This document shows, in pieces, positions 32,473 through 42,084 of a stretch of 64,000 bases of DNA. Within the stretch, counting starts at the first letter, position 1. Every line of letters begins with the position of its first letter. Below the pieces are notes generated by a model. It did no database searches. It was given only the letters and a program-made list of their open reading frames with translations, and had not been told where the DNA came from. The translations under genes were made by a program, and so were the position numbers. Source of the DNA: CAYNBT01 sp964396025 (lineage in GTDB: Bacteria > Patescibacteriota > WWE3 > UBA101185 > UBA10185); assembly GCA_964396025.1 (NCBI GenBank), contig CAYNBT010000001.1:62001-126000 (forward strand). Direction: 5' to 3'.

Positions 32473-35434
32473 CATCGGCTTGGTTTCTTGCCTCAGAAAG
32501 TCTTGTATAAACAGAATTATCTACAGGCATGCGAGACTTGGAAGAAGACTGAATAAATTCTTCCAACTCCGCTACCGCATCACGGGCTTCCTTTAAACTT
32601 TTCTCGTCCAACTCCCTTTCAGAAGGTAAGTAGCCCAGCACCCATTCTTTTTCGGATGCTTCCATATCAAGAGCAGGAAATAAGCCTTTTAGTTTTCTAA
32701 AACGACTCTCTTTTGTAATAAACACCACTCTTTCATCATAGGTTGCAATTTGAAGTTTGGTCTGTAGTGGGCCAAAATCTACGATTTCAAACTCACTGTT
32801 TGAATAAAACAACATCAAGGGGAGCTCTATTCTGTCAGCATACAAAGTCTCTTTTGTACCAAATATCTTATCTTTCTCTTGAACTAAAGTTGTTTGAGGA
32901 CCTGTTAAATCAGAAGTGTAAACAAGCTCACGTTCTATGAACAGATAAATTATAGAAAAAATGAATATAGAATATAATACAATTCCTTTTATGGCGTAAA
33001 AATGGGTAGCTGCAAATTTTCGCGATACATAGTCAATAACTTGCCAAACAAAAAAACCTATCATTAAAGATGCTGCAGGGTAGACTGGAATCACGTACCA
33101 GATTAACTTTGATTTTGCTATAGAGAAAAACGCAAGAATGATACAAAACCATAACATTAACATCAACATCTTGTGCGATTTTCGAAGAACCATAAATAGA
33201 CCCAAAACCAAAGAAGGTAGCAACGCCAAAAACCAAATGCGCATACTCACTTTCATTACAGTTAGATACCAATGTAATGGTCTTCCTTTATCTTCAATGT
33301 CAGCAATGGCTCTTTGTATCACATGATATCCCAAATAGGTGTTTAGAAACGCAGAACCGTGTCTATAAAACATAAGCAAGTGCCATGGACCGGCGATTAC
33401 AAACACCGAAGCGATCAGCAACATGTATTTCAAATAGTTCGCCTTGATATGCTCAACTAACCCTTTTAAGTTAGCAAAAAATTCAAATGTAAAAATGATA
33501 ATTAGAGGAAGTACACCAACTAAGCCTTTGGTGAGTATTGCAAGACCTATTGCCACACCAGATAATCCCCAGAGGAGATACATGTTTTTAGAACGGGCTT
33601 GCCAGAATAAGAACATGGAAAGCGTTACAAAAAAAGTAAGCGTCACATCTATCATTCCTGTTCTAGAATAATATAGGAAGTGAAAGGTTGTTAGTAATGA
33701 AAGTGCGGACACAAAAGCTGCTGTTTTATTAAAGAGAGTTTTCCCAAAGTAATACACCAATACTACTGTAGATAAACCTGCTACAGCCGAGGTCATTCTT
33801 ACTGCCCATTCGTTTATGCCAAACAATTTAAAGAAAAACGCCGTACCCCACATGTATAAGGGAGGTTTCTCTAACCAAGGAGTGGCCTTAAACCAAACCA
33901 AATCTAAATAACTGCTGTTTAGAAACATATTTTTTGATACTTTGGCGTAGATGGCCTCATCCCATGGTATCAGGTGATTTGTGCCTAAACCTAGGAAAAT
34001 CAATGTAACTGCTGTCACACAAATGATTAAGAACCCTACATTATGATGCTTGAAGTAATAAGAAATGATCTCATTGATGTGATAATTCTTACCTAAGACA
34101 CCAACTGAATAAACATAATACAATCCCAGTATTATCCAGAAGAATTCTGCGTTGTAAGAATAGAAGATACCACCGCCTAGAAACCACCCAAACACTGCAG
34201 AGGCTATTCCAGCCAAATGAAGATATTCTCTCCTATTCTGTAGAGTTAGTGCACCATATAAAGGCACTCCTAACAGGACCAAAAATAATATGCCAGTGAA
34301 GTAAAAACCAAGAGCCCCTGTTTCGGCTAAAGATTCGCCCCATATAGTATGTGCCGGCACTCGTACATTGAGACCTGCAGGATCTCTTCCAAAAAATTCG
34401 GCAGCCGTATCCGTCTTACTAAACTGTTCAAAGAAACTACCGTAACCACCACCCAACACAGGATACTTCTCAAAAACCTCGAAAGCCCCATTTAATAAGA
34501 GCAAATGCGAGTCGAAGGAATCGATTCTATAATGAAAGTATTGTTTTATCCGTGCCCTAAAAGGGCTCGAACGATCTGAGTACTCAATAAAAAACGGTAT
34601 AGAGAGTACAAAAAGAACAGCCAATACATAAAGTATGGCTCTTAATCCAAAACGCCTAACCAGCAGAGACGTCACAAAGAAAAAACCAGAGAAGACTGCT
34701 ATCAGCCATGCTGTGCGTGAGTTTGTTAAAAGCAAGACAGCAAACAAAATTGCAAAAGATATGAAGTACAACGATTTTCTCTTGACACCTGTTGAGGTCA
34801 GAATAAACATGCCTATCACTGGCAAGAGAGCAGCTATAAAACCTGCAAAATGGTTTACATCCCAAAACAGAGACCCTACGCGTGGGGTATGATCTGGAAT
34901 CACCCATAAGGCTCCTACAATAAAATTGTACTTCGCATAAAGCAGTAATTGAACAAATGTAAACAATCCCAATACAACTGCAATCAAGATATATCTGTTG
35001 ATAAGCCGAAGCGCAAGATCCGGATCATTGTACAATTCTCTAACTAGTAACAGTACAAAAATCAAAACAGTCGAATAAAAACCAAACAGCAAGATGCTAG
35101 CTTCAAGGTTCTTTGAAAAAAACAATGAAGCACCTCTAACGCCCCAAAGCATAAGTAAAGTTAATACAAGTGGGTCATAAAGAAATTTTTTAAGTTCGGC
35201 CAACTTGTTTTGGGAATTTCTCAACCAATTCGTTGCGAGATATAATCCATAAACACCAACAGCGCTCATAAATATCCTGACAGGAAGTAAATCCCATCTG
35301 TAGAAGCTAAAGAGTTCTTTGTGGAGCAATACTGAAAGAATCAGCAGTATGTATAGAGAGCGTTTGAAATCAACGAATATTGCTACTAGGGATAATGCGA
35401 ATATTAGTATGGCAAGAGCAAGTTCTGTGTTCAT
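32438..35434 (-). CDS. O-antigen-ligase-like and ArnT-like (PMT) fusion membrane protein
   Basis: A 998-residue protein with about 20 membrane segments and two different enzyme halves. Residues 1-450 resemble Wzy/WaaL ligases: RVGSLFWDVNHF (185-196), TNSRTAWL (237-244), and a large outer loop with PVLGGGYGSF and HTIWGESLAETGALG (from His362). Residues 455-870 resemble ArnT/PMT GT-C glycosyltransferases: PWDEAIYAK (Asp492-Glu493, first outer loop) and WLEKPPLYMW (Glu522-Pro525), with AKSKLIWYVIPVYPA later. A soluble, helical tail (about 890-998) ends the protein. There is no stop or frameshift between halves. It follows a GT4 gene by one base. Confidence 0.88.
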   Translation of the reverse strand: MNTELALAILIFALSLVAIFVDFKRSLYILLILSVLLHKELFSFYRWDLLPVRIFMSAVGVYGLYLATNWLRNSQNKLAELKKFLYDPLVLTLLMLWGVRGASLFFSKNLEASILLFGFYSTVLIFVLLLVRELYNDPDLALRLINRYILIAVVLGLFTFVQLLLYAKYNFIVGALWVIPDHTPRVGSLFWDVNHFAGFIAALLPVIGMFILTSTGVKRKSLYFISFAILFAVLLLTNSRTAWLIAVFSGFFFVTSLLVRRFGLRAILYVLAVLFVLSIPFFIEYSDRSSPFRARIKQYFHYRIDSFDSHLLLLNGAFEVFEKYPVLGGGYGSFFEQFSKTDTAAEFFGRDPAGLNVRVPAHTIWGESLAETGALGFYFTGILFLVLLGVPLYGALTLQNRREYLHLAGIASAVFGWFLGGGIFYSYNAEFFWIILGLYYVYSVGVLGKNYHINEIISYYFKHHNVGFLIICVTAVTLIFLGLGTNHLIPWDEAIYAKVSKNMFLNSSYLDLVWFKATPWLEKPPLYMWGTAFFFKLFGINEWAVRMTSAVAGLSTVVLVYYFGKTLFNKTAAFVSALSLLTTFHFLYYSRTGMIDVTLTFFVTLSMFLFWQARSKNMYLLWGLSGVAIGLAILTKGLVGVLPLIIIFTFEFFANLKGLVEHIKANYLKYMLLIASVFVIAGPWHLLMFYRHGSAFLNTYLGYHVIQRAIADIEDKGRPLHWYLTVMKVSMRIWFLALLPSLVLGLFMVLRKSHKMLMLMLWFCIILAFFSIAKSKLIWYVIPVYPAASLMIGFFVWQVIDYVSRKFAATHFYAIKGIVLYSIFIFSIIYLFIERELVYTSDLTGPQTTLVQEKDKIFGTKETLYADRIELPLMLFYSNSEFEIVDFGPLQTKLQIATYDERVVFITKESRFRKLKGLFPALDMEASEKEWVLGYLPSERELDEKSLKEARDAVAELEEFIQSSSKSRMPVDNSVYTRLSEARNQADVIQKRLENPPY

Positions 35435-35435
35435 A

Positions 35436-36590
35436 TTATTCTGATTTTAGTATCTCATTATATACTGCCAAAGTCTTCTTTGCTGCATTAGTCCAAGTAT
35501 AGTCTGCTAAAAATTCCCCAGGCGCATTAGGTCGATTTTTACTCAGCTCGATTTCCACAGCATTTGAGATAGATGCCACATCTTGGGGCTCGCAGTAGGT
35601 AACTAAATCTCCCAAACATTCATGCGCCGGTATTCCTGCAGCCACAGCATTGGTTCCACAAAACAGCGCTTCGATGCTGGTGAGTCCTGTTGACTCAAAC
35701 CAGCTTGCAGAAACGCAAACCTTCGCGTGCTTAAACATCACAGGCATCTTGATATATGGAACATACCCTACAAATTTCACCCAAGGATATTTTCTGAGGG
35801 CTGCCCTAAAGCGCAACACATATTCCAAATGATTCTTTGAACTTTGTGTCCCAACAAAAAGCAGATCTGCATTTGTTTTGCCTAATTCCCGCAGTTTTGC
35901 AACTGCCTCGATAATACTTAGTTGATTTTTTCTAGGCTCAATTCTCCCTACACATATAATATAATCCTCACTCAAAGCATGTTCTCTTTGTACTTCATTG
36001 AAAAATGTTTCATCATAATCCCCCTGTATAAACTGCTCCCCTACACCATTGGGAACTTTACTCCATTTCAGTTTTACACCATAAGTTTCCTCTAGATCCT
36101 TTGCCTCAAAATTCGTTTGAACTAAAACATAATCTGCAAGGTTCAGCGTTTTGGTGTGCATATTCTTTAATCCCATGAACATGCTAAGCAAAGTAGGAAA
36201 CCTCTTTAAAGGATCTGTTAAAGCTCGGTTTATGTTTTTAAGGGTATCCCTTTGATGTTGATCACTTAGGAGAATCTTCGCAATCCTTCGAATTCCAAAA
36301 ACATAATTGTCGTCAAATTTTTTCACTTCTTCTATTGAATGATGAATTGGCGAAAGAACTAACGGCTTACCAAGCTTTTTTGCCTTTTTTGCATATAAGT
36401 AGGTTTCCGGAGTCCAATCTAGTTGAAATACGTGTATTATGTCGTATCTGGAGTAATCTGCATCAAGCTCAAAGCTTAAATCCACGTCCACACCAAGTTT
36501 TTTTAGCTCAGCAGCAGTGTTCATTATTTGAACTTTATCTCCACCACCTATTTCCATTAACCTTAATCTACCTTGCAACAATACTTTCAT
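35436..36590 (-). CDS. GT4 family glycosyltransferase
   Basis: A 384-residue GT-B enzyme beginning MKVLLQGRLRLMEIGGGDKVQ, with a GGGDK loop in place of the usual GGxER. The C-terminal half has CVGRIEPRKNQLSIIEAVAKL and ESTGLTSIEALFCGTNAVAA (E-x7-E). ATG 36590 forms an ATGA overlap with the preceding GT4, which fixes the start; the upstream in-frame ATG at 36674 lies deep in that gene. The ligase/ArnT fusion follows directly, so its product may be a substrate of that protein. Confidence 0.88.
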   Translation of the reverse strand: MKVLLQGRLRLMEIGGGDKVQIMNTAAELKKLGVDVDLSFELDADYSRYDIIHVFQLDWTPETYLYAKKAKKLGKPLVLSPIHHSIEEVKKFDDNYVFGIRRIAKILLSDQHQRDTLKNINRALTDPLKRFPTLLSMFMGLKNMHTKTLNLADYVLVQTNFEAKDLEETYGVKLKWSKVPNGVGEQFIQGDYDETFFNEVQREHALSEDYIICVGRIEPRKNQLSIIEAVAKLRELGKTNADLLFVGTQSSKNHLEYVLRFRAALRKYPWVKFVGYVPYIKMPVMFKHAKVCVSASWFESTGLTSIEALFCGTNAVAAGIPAHECLGDLVTYCEPQDVASISNAVEIELSKNRPNAPGEFLADYTWTNAAKKTLAVYNEILKSE

Positions 36591-37723
36591 TTTGAATTTT
36601 TCTCCAAAATCTTTTGGTAAAGAGATTCGTAGGCACTGATAAACTTGCTCATGCTGTAGCGATCTTGCACCCAAGGTACATTCTCAACGGCCTGCCTTTT
36701 GTATTCATCCAGATTAGAAGATACTTGCAACATTTCTCGCCGCAAATCCTGAGCATCTCCTGTCCTAAAACTTTGGACACGTCCTTCACTTACTTCCATC
36801 AATACAGGTAGTCTGGAACAAATCACAGGTAATCCCATGGCCATCGACTCAAGCAAGGTAAGACCAAATCCCTCGGCTAATGTTGGCGACAAGAAAATAT
36901 CTAAACCGCAGTAAATTTTAACAAGGTCCTCATCTCTGAATATGCCTGTGAATCTCATTTTACCTGCTATATCGAGATTTTGACTCAAGTTTTGTAACTC
37001 GTTTTGTAAGTGCCCACCACCAGCGAGTACTAAAAACCCCGACTTCGTCTGCAAATAAGAGTGAAATGCATGCAATGCAATAGAGATGCCCTTTTCTTCG
37101 GTTAACCTAGATACAACACCAAACAATACAGCCTCTTGAGGTATCTGATATTCATCCCTAAACTGCTTGCGGAGTTTTAGTCTAGTGGCATCGTCAAGAG
37201 AAAATCTTTCAAAATCTATTGCATTGGGTATCACTATCAAGGAAGACTCTGGAATACCCTCTTGAACTTTAACTGCACGACCTACCTTGGTAAGTGCGAT
37301 CTCGTTAATAGAAAATACTCGGTGTATTAATGCATAAAAAAGTTGTGTAGGTATTTTTTTTATAAGAGGCACTTTCCATTGTGAAATAGGAGTGTGTATA
37401 TGCGTTACAACTCTTACGCCAGAAAGCAACCTACTGGCTAAGACAGAATTCACGCTAGCCTTTAACTCGTGTCCATGTATCAAACTAATATTATGCTTGC
37501 GAATATACTTTGTAAGATTAAATATATAGATGGGATCAATATCAAAGCGAATTCTGGTTTCAGTGACTATAGCTCCAGCATTTCTATACCAATCCGCAAT
37601 CAATCCTGTGTTACACCAAACATGTACAGCATGACCCCGTTTCACCAAGCCAAATACTAAGTCACGCACATGTCTTTCCATTCCGCCTGGGTTTCCTGAA
37701 TTTAGTGTAAATAGAATCTTCAT
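36587..37723 (-). CDS. GT4 family glycosyltransferase
   Basis: A 378-residue GT-B enzyme. N-terminal LFTLNSGNPGGMERHVRDL has the GGMER acceptor loop. The C-terminal half has VSRLTEEKGISIALHAF, the GGGHLQ loop, and EGFGLTLLESMAMGLPVICS (E-x7-E), then LMEVSEG. Start ATG 37723 is 6 bases after TATAAT, so this gene probably opens its own leaderless operon of three genes (two GT4 and the fusion protein). Confidence 0.92.
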   Translation of the reverse strand: MKILFTLNSGNPGGMERHVRDLVFGLVKRGHAVHVWCNTGLIADWYRNAGAIVTETRIRFDIDPIYIFNLTKYIRKHNISLIHGHELKASVNSVLASRLLSGVRVVTHIHTPISQWKVPLIKKIPTQLFYALIHRVFSINEIALTKVGRAVKVQEGIPESSLIVIPNAIDFERFSLDDATRLKLRKQFRDEYQIPQEAVLFGVVSRLTEEKGISIALHAFHSYLQTKSGFLVLAGGGHLQNELQNLSQNLDIAGKMRFTGIFRDEDLVKIYCGLDIFLSPTLAEGFGLTLLESMAMGLPVICSRLPVLMEVSEGRVQSFRTGDAQDLRREMLQVSSNLDEYKRQAVENVPWVQDRYSMSKFISAYESLYQKILEKNSK

Positions 37724-37729
37724 ATTACT

Positions 37730-37735
37730 ATTATA
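37730..37735 (-). promoter_or_regulatory. -10 box of the GT4-GT4-fusion operon (leaderless)
   Basis: Consensus TATAAT (37735-37730) on the minus strand, 6 bases before ATG 37723. Confidence 0.6.
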
Positions 37736-37743
37736 GCCGTTGT

Positions 37744-38964
37744 CTACAGACTCTGCTTAATGTAACCAAGCATTTGTTGAACTTTTCCATCCCAATTGTT
37801 ATCTTTTGCTACAAGCTGCCTTCTTTTTATTAAATCCGGACTATCTTCGGACAAGGCTCGCTTAATGTTTTCTGAAAATTCATTGTAAGACTTGGAAATG
37901 TAACAAACATCTCTAAAAGGATAATATGCTGGCAGATCAGTGACTATTACAGGTAAACCAGCAGCCAAAGAATCATGAAATTTAACTGGAAAACAACCTC
38001 CGATTGTATAATCATTAAGCACATAAGGTATCAAATCAACATCAAATCCTGCGTAATAGTATTTTTTTTGTTTGTATGGCCGAACACCTAAATAGTAAAT
38101 GTTACTTATGCCATCAAGCCCAAAATCCGATAGAGTGCCTTCTTTATCCTTTAATGCTAAAGATCCAATGAGAACAAAAGAGTAGTTTGGATGATCAAGG
38201 GCGGCTTTTTTTATCAAATCTGCATTAAATTTGTATGTATCTATGGCACCTACATAGCCAATACGTGGCCTAGGAATATCCTTTAGGTCATGCGGGAGTT
38301 GATCTTTGAACTGTTTTGCGTTATGGAATTCTTCGTAATCCCCAACATTCGGAGTAAAGTAAGTGTTTTGATTACATTTCTTCAGGCGCTCTACCAGACC
38401 AGGTGCAGAAGCAAACACGATACTGGCTCTTGTAGCCAAATGCTTTTCTACCTCTACGGTTTCATTGTTTGATGTTACTGTTCTGTGAAAACTACGCTGT
38501 TCAGGAAAAGCGGAGTAATTATCAACACAGTCATAAACTAGTATGTCGTAAGTAAGTTCATCAAGATAACTTTTGAGTTCCGCTAGTTGAACATGATAAA
38601 CCCATAAAATCGTGCGCCGATTCGGCTGAAAGAATTTGCGTGCTAACCTATTGATTCTCCCTATATGCCATTTGGAGGTTATTTTATTATGTGGAATCGT
38701 GTTCAAAGGAGAGTAGATCACTGCTCCAGAGACGTCTTTTTTATACTGAAGAAAAAAACGCGAAATATCCCACAACCCACGTTTAATCTGGCTCAAAAAT
38801 ACATTCCCTATGTTTAGTGGAGGATCTACAAACAAGACCGAATTACCTAACTTTGCCATCCTACTCATGACATGACGTTTGTTGGTCCAGTTGGGAAAAT
38901 CCCACAACTGATTGGACAAACAAATGATATTGAATTTTTCGTTAGTTGCACCAAGATCCAACAT
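37744..38964 (-). CDS. Glycosyltransferase resembling TuaH-type enzymes
   Basis: About 406 residues from ATG 38964. The N-terminal part ICLSNQLWDFPNWTNKRHVMSRMAKLGNSVLFVDPP follows the pattern of TuaH-like and related GT-B enzymes (a WDF..W..RH..M.R.A..G..VLFV block). The C-terminal half has YVGAIDTYKFNADLI, YYLGVRPYKQKKYYYAGFDVDLIPY and KFHDSLAAGLPVIVTDLPAY, where the E-x7-E motif of GT4 is missing. The in-frame ATG at 39060 lies inside the upstream gene and gives an implausible N-terminus. It overlaps that gene by 23 bases. Confidence 0.82.
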   Translation of the reverse strand: MLDLGATNEKFNIICLSNQLWDFPNWTNKRHVMSRMAKLGNSVLFVDPPLNIGNVFLSQIKRGLWDISRFFLQYKKDVSGAVIYSPLNTIPHNKITSKWHIGRINRLARKFFQPNRRTILWVYHVQLAELKSYLDELTYDILVYDCVDNYSAFPEQRSFHRTVTSNNETVEVEKHLATRASIVFASAPGLVERLKKCNQNTYFTPNVGDYEEFHNAKQFKDQLPHDLKDIPRPRIGYVGAIDTYKFNADLIKKAALDHPNYSFVLIGSLALKDKEGTLSDFGLDGISNIYYLGVRPYKQKKYYYAGFDVDLIPYVLNDYTIGGCFPVKFHDSLAAGLPVIVTDLPAYYPFRDVCYISKSYNEFSENIKRALSEDSPDLIKRRQLVAKDNNWDGKVQQMLGYIKQSL

Positions 38965-40639
38965 AAGCTTCCTTTCCAATAAGCGAGTACATGGGCGAAA
39001 AATAGGTAGTATTGAGCAATAACTTATCCAAATTCTTTTTAATCCTAGGAATTTTATCATTTTTTGTACTTAAATATATTTTGGGATTATCCACGAATTT
39101 TTCTGCAAAGTTCTCTGTACCTGTTAGAACAGCAAGAGCTAAGGAATCTGTGTCCTGAGTATATTGCTGAATGTAACAACTGTAGCTGATTTGCGGTAGG
39201 TTTTTGTTACCTACAAAGTCATTAAGTCCCCTTGCCGAAACATATTTAGTATAGTTACCAGAAAGACTTACTGATTCTTCTACACCTAAGGTCGCTTTGA
39301 GCTGGGATGCATGTAGCATTTTTATCTTAGACTGCACTACAAATTCGTATTGAAGTACAAAAGAAAATAAGCAGTAAATAACGAGCATAAATATGTTACT
39401 GCGCACTAACAAGTCGTTTACCTGAATACAAGACGCTATCAATAATACAAATGGAACCCAAGCAGAAACAAGATACCTCTCGTAAAAATCCGGAGCCAAA
39501 AACAATATCAAAACACTAGAACCCCCAAGAAGAGCAAGAAGTTGCAATACTGTATTACCACTAAGACGGTATCCAACCGATTTGAGCGTATAAAGCGTGA
39601 CTACAAAGAAATAAGCAATAAATATAGCGTATGAAATCTTAAAAACGCTGTTGTCAAATATGCTCAAATTTGTTTTAAAGTTCGACTTGGCATACAAACC
39701 CTCTACATACAAAACGTTTCCTACAGGAAAAATATCGAACTTAAACACTATAAGTGCGAACGCAATAACCAGAGATGTTATAAACAAAATTTTGTAATGA
39801 AGAGAAAGACGGCTGGTTTCAGACAAAAGTCCCCTTTTTATGAGTTTTGTACATAACAAAGGATAACTAAACGCTACAAAATAAACTGGTGTAAAAATAA
39901 GCATCCAAATTTTATCAGTAAAGAAACTTGGCAGCATTGTGTCAGTCTGACCGGCTTTAGGCCAAAATAGATAGACACCCAGCATTACCAAAAATACCAA
40001 AATGTGCCCAACCAACCAGCGATAAACAAATATGGATGTTTTTAAATGCTTAAAATTCTTCCAAATCAAAAACACATAACCTACAAACAAAGTAAGCGCG
40101 AATTCCCGAATCAGGAATGAACAACAAGAGAAAAAAAGCCCCAAAAAAAGATGTTGCTGCTTAAGATCCTTTGCGTACTGTACCAAGTAAAACACCGCAA
40201 GTAGGTAAAAAAACATATAATAAGTTTCTGTCATAAAACTCATTGAGGAAGTGTAGAGAATGGGATTGAACAAAAACACAAAAGTTAGCACAGTACTAAC
40301 TCCTGACGAAATATCCAACTTCTTAGCTATTCTATACAAAACAACTCCCGACATAGCGTGAAGTACAATAGATAACAACCTCAAAGTATCAAAACTCAAC
40401 CCAAAAAACTGAGTCCACAGGTAACCTAATAAGCCTTGCAAAATAAAGGAGGGGTCGATTAATGAAGAAAGCGCCCAAATATTCTTCTGGAATGCCTCAA
40501 TTTGCCTTACAAAAATCCAATCATCGTTTACCAAAAAGTTTCCTGCAGGGGCAATGAGAACTACTGAGAGCAGATAGATTAACGTAGGCATGCAGACTAA
40601 AAAGAATCCTGTAGTTAATTTCTTGTTAATGGAAGACAT
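38942..40639 (-). CDS. Multi-spanning GT-C-like membrane glycosyltransferase
   Basis: About 565 residues from ATG 40639 with roughly 10-12 membrane segments and a C-terminal outer domain. NDDWIFVRQIEAFQKNIWAL in the first outer loop, with an Asp-Asp pair, is what GT-C enzymes of the PMT/GT39 type use for catalysis or donor binding. Such enzymes take polyprenyl-phosphate sugars as donors. The family cannot be fixed further. It overlaps the upstream membrane protein by 25 bases and the downstream TuaH-like gene by 23, so the set is tightly coupled. Confidence 0.7.
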   Translation of the reverse strand: MSSINKKLTTGFFLVCMPTLIYLLSVVLIAPAGNFLVNDDWIFVRQIEAFQKNIWALSSLIDPSFILQGLLGYLWTQFFGLSFDTLRLLSIVLHAMSGVVLYRIAKKLDISSGVSTVLTFVFLFNPILYTSSMSFMTETYYMFFYLLAVFYLVQYAKDLKQQHLFLGLFFSCCSFLIREFALTLFVGYVFLIWKNFKHLKTSIFVYRWLVGHILVFLVMLGVYLFWPKAGQTDTMLPSFFTDKIWMLIFTPVYFVAFSYPLLCTKLIKRGLLSETSRLSLHYKILFITSLVIAFALIVFKFDIFPVGNVLYVEGLYAKSNFKTNLSIFDNSVFKISYAIFIAYFFVVTLYTLKSVGYRLSGNTVLQLLALLGGSSVLILFLAPDFYERYLVSAWVPFVLLIASCIQVNDLLVRSNIFMLVIYCLFSFVLQYEFVVQSKIKMLHASQLKATLGVEESVSLSGNYTKYVSARGLNDFVGNKNLPQISYSCYIQQYTQDTDSLALAVLTGTENFAEKFVDNPKIYLSTKNDKIPRIKKNLDKLLLNTTYFSPMYSLIGKEAYVGSWCN

Positions 40640-42084
40640 TTTTCGCACGCCTGCTTCAACCAACCAAATTTAACCAACACCCTTCTAAAATTAAAAGCCA
40701 TTTCAGAATCCTTTAGAGACCAAAGCCACGACGTATCTACAAAACCTTTATCATACGCTGCGTGCCAAATTCCATCAAAAAAAGCAAGTCCTGCAAGTTG
40801 TATACTCACTGAAAAGCCAAACAACAGAAAAAACAGCTTTTTGGTTTTTTCAAAATATTCCGATGAAAAATATGGAATGAGTAACAATACAAGAAACGGT
40901 AGAATGTCAGAAGACATCCTATACCCAAAAGAATAGCCACCATACCAATGTTTCCATTTGCTCATAACTAAAGTGTAAACCAAGACAATACAACCAAAGA
41001 CAATATGATCTAATTGAAAATCTATCTTCGTTGATCTTTCCCTTAAAAACTTTATAGCAAGAACAAATCCCAAAATGGCGAATAGCAATACGGGCGAGTA
41101 TGTTAGGATGCCTTTGCTTGGCGAAAACCAAATGCCCAAAAAACTTTCTGGAAACCTACCCAACCAACCACTAGAAGCTTGGGTAAAGTATCCCTGATTT
41201 GTGATGCTTCGATAAAATACCTGTGTGTACCAGAAAAAGAAACCAGTCGGCAAAAAGTAACCCAACAAGTAACTTAGCAGACTTATCAACACCCTAGAAT
41301 CTCGGAACAAATACACTAAGAGTAAAACCGTAAGAAAACACGCCGGAATCAAGGCGGTTGGTCTAGTAATCAAAGAAAAACCCAAAAACATTCCCATAAG
41401 GAATATGTAACTTAACTTCTTGTTTCTCTTAAATTGATAAAAACTGATTAAACCTAAAACAAAGAAAATATGTAACACTCCGTGCTGCCATAACGCCTGA
41501 GAAAGCATTGCGAAGTTTACTGTGGCAAAAGAATATACACCCCAAAGGTAGACAGAATTTTTGACAGATTGCGCAAAATAAACCTTTACTAAGTGAAAAA
41601 ACAATACCCCAGCAAAGGACATAAGCGCAGCTGAACTCACATGCATCAATAACGCTAAATTATGCAGGGTTGGCGCTACACCAAGAATAACGGGGATAAA
41701 GTAAAAAGGTAATGCCAAAATCCCAGCAATAATCGGAAAAGCAGAAGCGTAGTGAGTCTCAGTGTCCACATAGTATCTAACAAAAGACTTATCTAAACCA
41801 CTCGCTATGTTTGGAGTTTTAGTTATTTTTTTCAGATAAAAAGGTACTAAGCCTTTGTTGAATTGCTTGTCATCAGGATGAGGATAGGATTTAATCATTT
41901 GCGAGTAGTATGTATCCAAATACAGCGTCTTTTCTTGAATTATAGCGTAGGGAAGATACATAGCTGGGATTACGTCTTCTGATTGTATGGGTAATGAATT
42001 TATCTTTAAGTTGTTGAGAAAAAACCAAGAAAAGAAAAAAGCTGAAAAAGAGAAAATGAATAGGCTTGCGTATAGTTTTTTCAT
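40615..42084 (-). CDS. Multi-spanning membrane protein, probable GT-C glycosyltransferase
   Basis: A 489-residue protein with an N-terminal membrane segment, an outer loop of about 80 residues (QSEDVIPAMYLPYAIIQEKTLYLDTY), then about 9-10 more segments and a short cytoplasmic or outer tail ending in a Cys-containing CEKC. The first-loop Glu-Asp and the layout suggest GT-C, but the motif is not decisive. KWKHWYGGYSFGYRMSSDILPF late in the sequence is the pattern of membrane glycosyltransferases with outer-face substrates. It overlaps the adjacent genes by 4 and 25 bases. Acceptor unknown. Confidence 0.65.
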   Translation of the reverse strand: MKKLYASLFIFSFSAFFFSWFFLNNLKINSLPIQSEDVIPAMYLPYAIIQEKTLYLDTYYSQMIKSYPHPDDKQFNKGLVPFYLKKITKTPNIASGLDKSFVRYYVDTETHYASAFPIIAGILALPFYFIPVILGVAPTLHNLALLMHVSSAALMSFAGVLFFHLVKVYFAQSVKNSVYLWGVYSFATVNFAMLSQALWQHGVLHIFFVLGLISFYQFKRNKKLSYIFLMGMFLGFSLITRPTALIPACFLTVLLLVYLFRDSRVLISLLSYLLGYFLPTGFFFWYTQVFYRSITNQGYFTQASSGWLGRFPESFLGIWFSPSKGILTYSPVLLFAILGFVLAIKFLRERSTKIDFQLDHIVFGCIVLVYTLVMSKWKHWYGGYSFGYRMSSDILPFLVLLLIPYFSSEYFEKTKKLFFLLFGFSVSIQLAGLAFFDGIWHAAYDKGFVDTSWLWSLKDSEMAFNFRRVLVKFGWLKQACEKCLPLTRN

